From Thermoplasmata archaeon (GTDB taxonomy: Archaea; Thermoplasmatota; Thermoplasmata; RBG-16-68-12; JAGMCJ01), in the NCBI GenBank assembly GCA_023129265.1, contig JAGMCJ010000131.1:1-10595 (forward strand): a stretch of DNA of 10,595 nt, given 5' to 3'. Shown here piece after piece: positions 7,275 through 10,595 of the stretch (positions within the stretch are counted from its first letter, which is position 1; each line of letters opens with the position of its first letter). Position numbers and translations under genes: made by a program. The notes under the pieces were generated by a model. It was not told where the DNA came from. It ran no database searches and was given only the letters and a program-made list of their open reading frames with translations.

Positions 7275-7789
7275 GTGTTCATCGGAAACGGACAAGATGC
7301 CTATTCGGATAACTATCCAGGCGGCGTGGTCGCGAACAACCTTTCGCCCCAAGGGGTCAATGGAGCGCCAAAGAATTCCGTGAGAAGATCTTCTCTCGCC
7401 CGATGCCCGCGCGCCTTGATTGAGAGCATCGCCAAGAAAGAGGGAATGCAGCTGCACACCCTGGAGGTGATGCCAGACCACCTACACATCTTCCTGGAGG
7501 TGCCACCACAAGGTCGATGGCCCAGGTGATTCAGCTTCTCAAGGCGAAGACCGCCTACGAGCTCTTCAGGGTCTTCCCCGAGCTGAGGGCCATGTTCTGG
7601 AGGGGCCATCTCTGGTCCAGGGGCAAGTTCTTCCGATCGGTGAACTCGGTGACCGCTGACGTGATTGAGCACTACATCCTAGAGTCCCAGGGCATTGGGA
7701 GGCGCCCAAGGCCCTCGATACACAGGGCGCCTCCTCCCGGGACTATAGAGAGGGATGTCCAGTCGACTCTAGACGCGTTCGCCAGCTAA
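7275..7789 (+). pseudogene. tnpA: Broken IS200/IS605-type transposase (tnpA, Y1 family)
   Basis: The pieces lie in three frames. The likely N-terminal part reads WSRTTFRPKG and MERQRI in one frame (near 7320-7375), then REKIFSRPMPARL in a second (7379-7417), then LIESIAKKEGMQLHTLEVMP through VPPQ in a third (about 7416-7511), and finally SMAQVIQLLKAKTAYELF through the end in the second frame (7514-7789). The last shift, at 7512-7513, fits a single lost base. The HUH motif MPDHLHIFL (His codons at 7479-7481 and 7485-7487) and the nucleophile Tyr in IEHYILES (7673-7675) are intact. In a working gene this single-strand transposase nicks DNA with that Tyr. Because several shifts are needed to join the parts, it is most likely dead. 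No tnpB follows. The 5' boundary is approximate. Confidence 0.8.
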
Positions 7790-8091
7790 CCCCACTGAGA
7801 TGCCATACCCTTGAGGGTGTGGTAATTCACTGATTGGATCGAGCCACGACTCAAGAAGCGAGGAGAGCAGAACGAGTTCAGACAAGGAGTCTATTCCGAG
7901 ATTTGAGAAGTGTCAATCGCTTGGTTGGGACTCCCCTCATGCAGTGATATTGCTTTTCAGCCAGGGCTTGGTTTCGGAAAAAATACATGTAGTCGTCTCA
8001 TCGAAATAGGACCACGTCCGTATCAAGAATGGGCAATGTAGGCTCACACAGCTAGCCTGGTCTCAATCCTGCAAGATCTGGGGGAGGGTCA
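7790..8091. other. Gene-free stretch between the tnpA remnant and the winged-helix gene
   Basis: Apart from the hairpin at 7801-7824 and the Shine-Dalgarno of the next gene (GGAGG, 8083-8087), I see no gene here. The first part probably belongs to the right end of the IS200-like element. An A-rich tract at about 7976-7986 (GGAAAAAATACATG) could be a promoter element for the winged-helix gene, but it would give a leader of some 80 bases. Confidence 0.5.
7801..7824. repeat. Hairpin after tnpA, likely right-end structure of the IS200-like element
   Basis: Bases 7801-7810 pair with 7815-7824 (10 pairs, two of them G-T) around the loop TTGA; the core is CCATACCC/GGGTGTGG. IS200/IS605 elements carry sub-terminal hairpins at their ends that the Y1 transposase recognises, and the position 12 bases after the tnpA stop fits. 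No matching hairpin is found upstream of tnpA, so a transcription-related stem cannot be excluded. Confidence 0.5.
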
Positions 8092-8670
8092 TTGGCAATT
8101 GAGTATTTGGAGAAACCAAGAGGTTGCCTGGAAACACTCAGACTATTCGTTGAACGGAGAGAAGTGACCATCAGTGATGTCCTGACGAAAACCTCTTTGA
8201 GCCAAAGCGGTGCCTATGCCTCGCTGAATCATCTCGCGAAACTCGACCTTGTAGCACGGTCGACCGAGTCCTCGGCTCAGAGAGCGCCTAAGAGATACAA
8301 GCTGACGCACAAGGGGAAGGAACTCCTACTTCCTCTGTCCGTCCTCTTCGACACGCTCGAATTTGCTCTTGGGAAAAGAGACATTTGCCGCCAACTAGTT
8401 GTCCCTTATCGAAGCCTAGAGGTTCTGATCCTACTCCGCGAGAAAGGTCATGTCTGTCTTACTGAGCTTGTCGAGGAAGAAGGAATGTGCAAGACTACCG
8501 CACGTTCTGCATTGCAGGCTTTGAAGAATCTCGGCCTCCTGAGAGTAGAAGTGAAGAGGAATTTCAGGAGGACTAGAAAAGAATACAGTCTAACGGAGAC
8601 AGGCCAGTGCGTCACGAGAGCACTTAGCATCGTGGATGAGAGAATGGGGTCCCTCGTTAATCACAACTAG
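8092..8670 (+). CDS. Double winged-helix DNA-binding protein, probable transcription regulator
   Basis: 192 residues built from two copies of a winged helix-turn-helix. Copy 1 (about 12-90) reads LETLRLFVERREVTISDVLT, then SQSGAYASLNHLAKLDLV, a wing with RAPKRYKLTHKGKEL, and a final helix. Copy 2 (about 107-186) reads RSLEVLILLREKGHVCLTEL, then CKTTARSALQALKNLGLL, a wing RTRKEYSLTETGQ, and a final helix. The two align over their whole length. The fold is that of MarR/PadR-like regulators, which normally bind as dimers; a fused pair could act as a single-chain dimer (inference). The start is TTG: GGAGG (8083-8087) lies 4 bases upstream, an in-frame stop lies at 8053 and no ATG occurs before residue 132. 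It may control the propeller gene starting 142 bases downstream on the same strand, but this is only suggested by position. No ligand-binding domain is visible. Confidence 0.8.
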   Translation: MAIEYLEKPRGCLETLRLFVERREVTISDVLTKTSLSQSGAYASLNHLAKLDLVARSTESSAQRAPKRYKLTHKGKELLLPLSVLFDTLEFALGKRDICRQLVVPYRSLEVLILLREKGHVCLTELVEEEGMCKTTARSALQALKNLGLLRVEVKRNFRRTRKEYSLTETGQCVTRALSIVDERMGSLVNHN

Positions 8671-8751
8671 TCCCGAAGATTACTGGGTATTCTCTAGATG
8701 AATGTTCGGCAATGAGCAACAACTGTATTCAATCTTAGGATTCCTGATTTT

Positions 8752-8763
8752 CGATAAATATCG
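8752..8763 (+). promoter_or_regulatory. TATA-like box within a palindrome, upstream of the propeller gene
   Basis: The sequence CGATAAATATCG is an inverted repeat of CGATA/TATCG around AA and contains an archaeal TATA-like core (ATAAATAT). Transcription would start about 25 bases later, near 8782, followed by the Shine-Dalgarno at 8799-8803. The symmetry could be a binding site for a dimeric or two-domain regulator that competes with TBP; a chance palindrome is possible at this length. Confidence 0.45.
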
Positions 8764-8812
8764 TCAAATAGCTCGGGCGAGTTGAGATTAACGATAGAGG
8801 AGGAGATTGGGA

Positions 8813-10595
8813 ATGAAAAGTAGATGGATGTTCGTCTTGATATCGACGACCATTTTGTGCTTGCCTTTGAGTGTCTCTCCCTCCTTCGGAGATCCGAACA
8901 CGTTGATCATGGAACACGAGGAGGAGATATGCAAGGGGTGCACGGGAGATTATGACACTGCCTTCATGAACTCTGTAGTCGTGGGAAATGCAGACACGGA
9001 TGCAAACATAGAAATCGTGACTGTCGGAACAAACAAAGATAGTGGAGACGTATCCGTGTTTGAGTGGGATGGAGTTTCCCTTGAGGAGGAAACATTCGCA
9101 CCCGGGGAACCGCCGACAGAGGAACCGGGATTCACGTTTCGTGCGGTAACCTTGGGGGATGTTACGGGCAGTGGGTATGTGGACATAATCACCACCGGGG
9201 AGTATTATGACGCTGAAGAAGGCAAGCACAAGGGATTCGTGAAAGTATACGATTACATTCCAGGAGGTTACCTGGCAACCGCGGCCAATGTCATCTGGGA
9301 CGAGGAGTGGTTGGGTGACCCATATGACGACGTATATCCAACCGATGTGGCGGTTAGCTATTTGGATGATAACGATGGTCAGGTCGAGATCGTCACTGGG
9401 GCCAGAGTGCTACAAGATGGACAATGGCTGTACGAGATTCGCGTATGGCATACAAACCTAATGCACATTGTCACAGAGGGCTCCGTGATACTTCAACGTT
9501 CTGGAGGGGTGGGAGGTCCCCATATTGATATTGGAGATATTGACGACGACCCGTTGGACGAAATCGTGATTGCTGTCGATTATGCTGATAACCCTTTTTG
9601 GAGAAAAGGTTACCTCTGCGCCTACGACTACCGGGTTGAGAACGGCCTCAACAACCCTCCCAAATACGAATACGAGTGGGCCGAGGGGTCACACACCCGT
9701 GTTTCATCGATTGCTCTAGGAGACATCGATACCGACCCAGACACCGAGATAGTTGTTGTCGGTTCTAACCATGAGGACTGGAGTAATGCGAAGATTTGGA
9801 CATTCTACTGGAATTCGGGGACCGACGACGTTGAGGAGGAAATTAGGCACACCTGGTACGATTCGTGGGTAGGTGATGTTTGGATTGGAAATGCCGACTC
9901 TGACACCGATATTGAGATTGTAACAAGTGGTTCTTACTTCGAAGCAATATCAGACGTGACTCGTGGCCAAGTTGGTGTATGGCATTCGACTGGAACAGAA
10001 ATAGAACAGGAAGTTCTTCACGACTTCGGGCAATTGACAAGATCGTTCTCCGTGTTTGTCGGAGATGCCGACGGCGATAGCGAGGTTGAGATCGTCACAG
10101 TCGGTCATCGTCGTTATGTTGGCAGCCCTGACCCTGCCATACTCGAGATTTGGACATGGAACACATTTCCACCACCGCAATTTGACGACTGGCCCATGTT
10201 CCATCACGATATGGCCAACGCCGGACGTTCGTGGTCAGCTGCACCAGGTTTGAAGAACCACGTTGCCTCATATACCCACACCCATTCCTCTGGGCAGTAC
10301 TCTCATACCAGTGTCTCTCCCATTGTAAAGGACGGGATTGTCTTGACCGCTGTGGACGATGTTGTTTACGCCTTTGACACAAGCATCAACTACTTGTGGA
10401 GTGTCCGATTGATTCCAGAAGATCCTGGGTTTACATACGCAACGGCTCGATCTCTTGCTGCAGGAAACGACAGAGTCTTCTATGGAACCGCAGATCTCTC
10501 GCTAGTACAGCCGCCAATCAACGGTGTGTTGGTCGCGCTTGACTTACAAGGAAACGAGCTCTGGAGAAGAGATGACTTCCTCGCAGAGTTCCCTG
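8813..10595 (+). CDS. Exported FG-GAP/PQQ-like beta-propeller protein, partial (C-terminus beyond right edge)
   Basis: 594 codons are visible and the frame is open at the edge. Residues 1-26 are a signal peptide. Seven FG-GAP-like repeats follow, each with a calcium-loop motif: GNADTDANIEIV (58), GDVTGSGYVDII (115), LDDNDGQVEIV (184), GDIDDDPLDEIVIA (241), GDIDTDPDTEIVVVG (303), GNADSDTDIEIVTSG (359) and GDADGDSEVEIVTVG (417). Seven repeats fit one closed seven-bladed propeller. At 459, DWPMFHHDMANAGRS is the usual lead-in to PQQ-like repeats, and the first two blades follow (KDGIVLTAVDDVVYAFDTS; INGVLVALDLQGNELW). A CKGC pair lies at 40-43. The ATG at 8813 has GGAGG (8799-8803) 9 bases upstream. 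Such proteins act outside the cell as binding or scaffold modules; the ligand is unknown and PQQ itself need not be bound. A C-terminal anchor, as in the neighbours, may lie past the edge (inference). Confidence 0.88.
   Translation, partial: MKSRWMFVLISTTILCLPLSVSPSFGDPNTLIMEHEEEICKGCTGDYDTAFMNSVVVGNADTDANIEIVTVGTNKDSGDVSVFEWDGVSLEEETFAPGEPPTEEPGFTFRAVTLGDVTGSGYVDIITTGEYYDAEEGKHKGFVKVYDYIPGGYLATAANVIWDEEWLGDPYDDVYPTDVAVSYLDDNDGQVEIVTGARVLQDGQWLYEIRVWHTNLMHIVTEGSVILQRSGGVGGPHIDIGDIDDDPLDEIVIAVDYADNPFWRKGYLCAYDYRVENGLNNPPKYEYEWAEGSHTRVSSIALGDIDTDPDTEIVVVGSNHEDWSNAKIWTFYWNSGTDDVEEEIRHTWYDSWVGDVWIGNADSDTDIEIVTSGSYFEAISDVTRGQVGVWHSTGTEIEQEVLHDFGQLTRSFSVFVGDADGDSEVEIVTVGHRRYVGSPDPAILEIWTWNTFPPPQFDDWPMFHHDMANAGRSWSAAPGLKNHVASYTHTHSSGQYSHTSVSPIVKDGIVLTAVDDVVYAFDTSINYLWSVRLIPEDPGFTYATARSLAAGNDRVFYGTADLSLVQPPINGVLVALDLQGNELWRRDDFLAEFP

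Noticed and set aside
6742..7383. 213-codon open frame on the plus strand
   Set aside because: It is antisense to the IS481-like transposase for most of its length; only its last codons coincide with a frame of the broken tnpA.
7512..7516. Programmed frameshift joining the two main tnpA parts
   Set aside because: There is no slippery run at the junction and at least two more shifts are needed upstream, so decay is more likely than recoding.
8735..9229. 164-codon open frame on the minus strand
   Set aside because: It overlaps the clear signal peptide and first repeats of the propeller gene on the plus strand and has no recognisable features.
1..10595. CRISPR array, tRNA or rRNA gene
   Set aside because: No regularly spaced direct repeats and no cloverleaf or rRNA-like sequence were seen on reading both strands.

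Overview
The window looks archaeal, most likely a member of the Thermoplasmatota or a related euryarchaeal lineage; this is inferred from content, since no marker gene is present. The pointers are several exported proteins with a C-terminal membrane helix followed by an Arg/Lys-rich tail, a NosD-type beta-helix protein with an FN3 domain, FG-GAP and PQQ-like propellers, AT-rich TATA-like boxes upstream of genes, strong Shine-Dalgarno sites, and a Rab/Ras-like small GTPase with a long N-terminal extension. Base composition is close to balanced.

Left block, minus strand, positions 1-6140. From the left edge inwards come the N-terminal part of a small GTPase (cut by the edge), a family 5 solute-binding protein tethered by a calcium-repeat stalk and a C-terminal helix, a NosD/FN3/Ig-like cell-surface protein with the same type of tail, and an exported protein of unknown function with a C-terminal domain I have seen in many archaeal secreted proteins. 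Between the last two lies a short out-of-frame remnant of a membrane anchor. The genes have gaps of about 115-250 bases and at least some have their own promoter, so this is not a tight operon. No permease or ATPase for the solute-binding protein is in view.

Middle, 6172-8091, is mobile-element territory: an intact IS481-like transposase bounded by a 10-bp inverted repeat, then a tnpA of the IS200/IS605 type broken by several frameshifts, then a hairpin and about 300 bases with no gene. The IS481-like element stops directly upstream of the unknown exported gene, where that gene's promoter would be expected.

Right block, plus strand, 8092-10595: a small protein made of two tandem winged-helix domains, then the start of a large exported protein with seven FG-GAP-like repeats followed by a PQQ-like propeller, cut by the right edge. 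The TATA-like box of the propeller gene sits inside a short palindrome, which makes the upstream winged-helix protein a candidate regulator (inference).

Overall this is a cell-surface protein region invaded by insertion sequences. I do not see a clear new defence or metabolic system. The most interesting points are the GTPase with a Glu at the usual catalytic Gln position, the FG-GAP/PQQ fusion with its nearby double winged-helix protein, and the decayed anchor next to the unknown exported gene.
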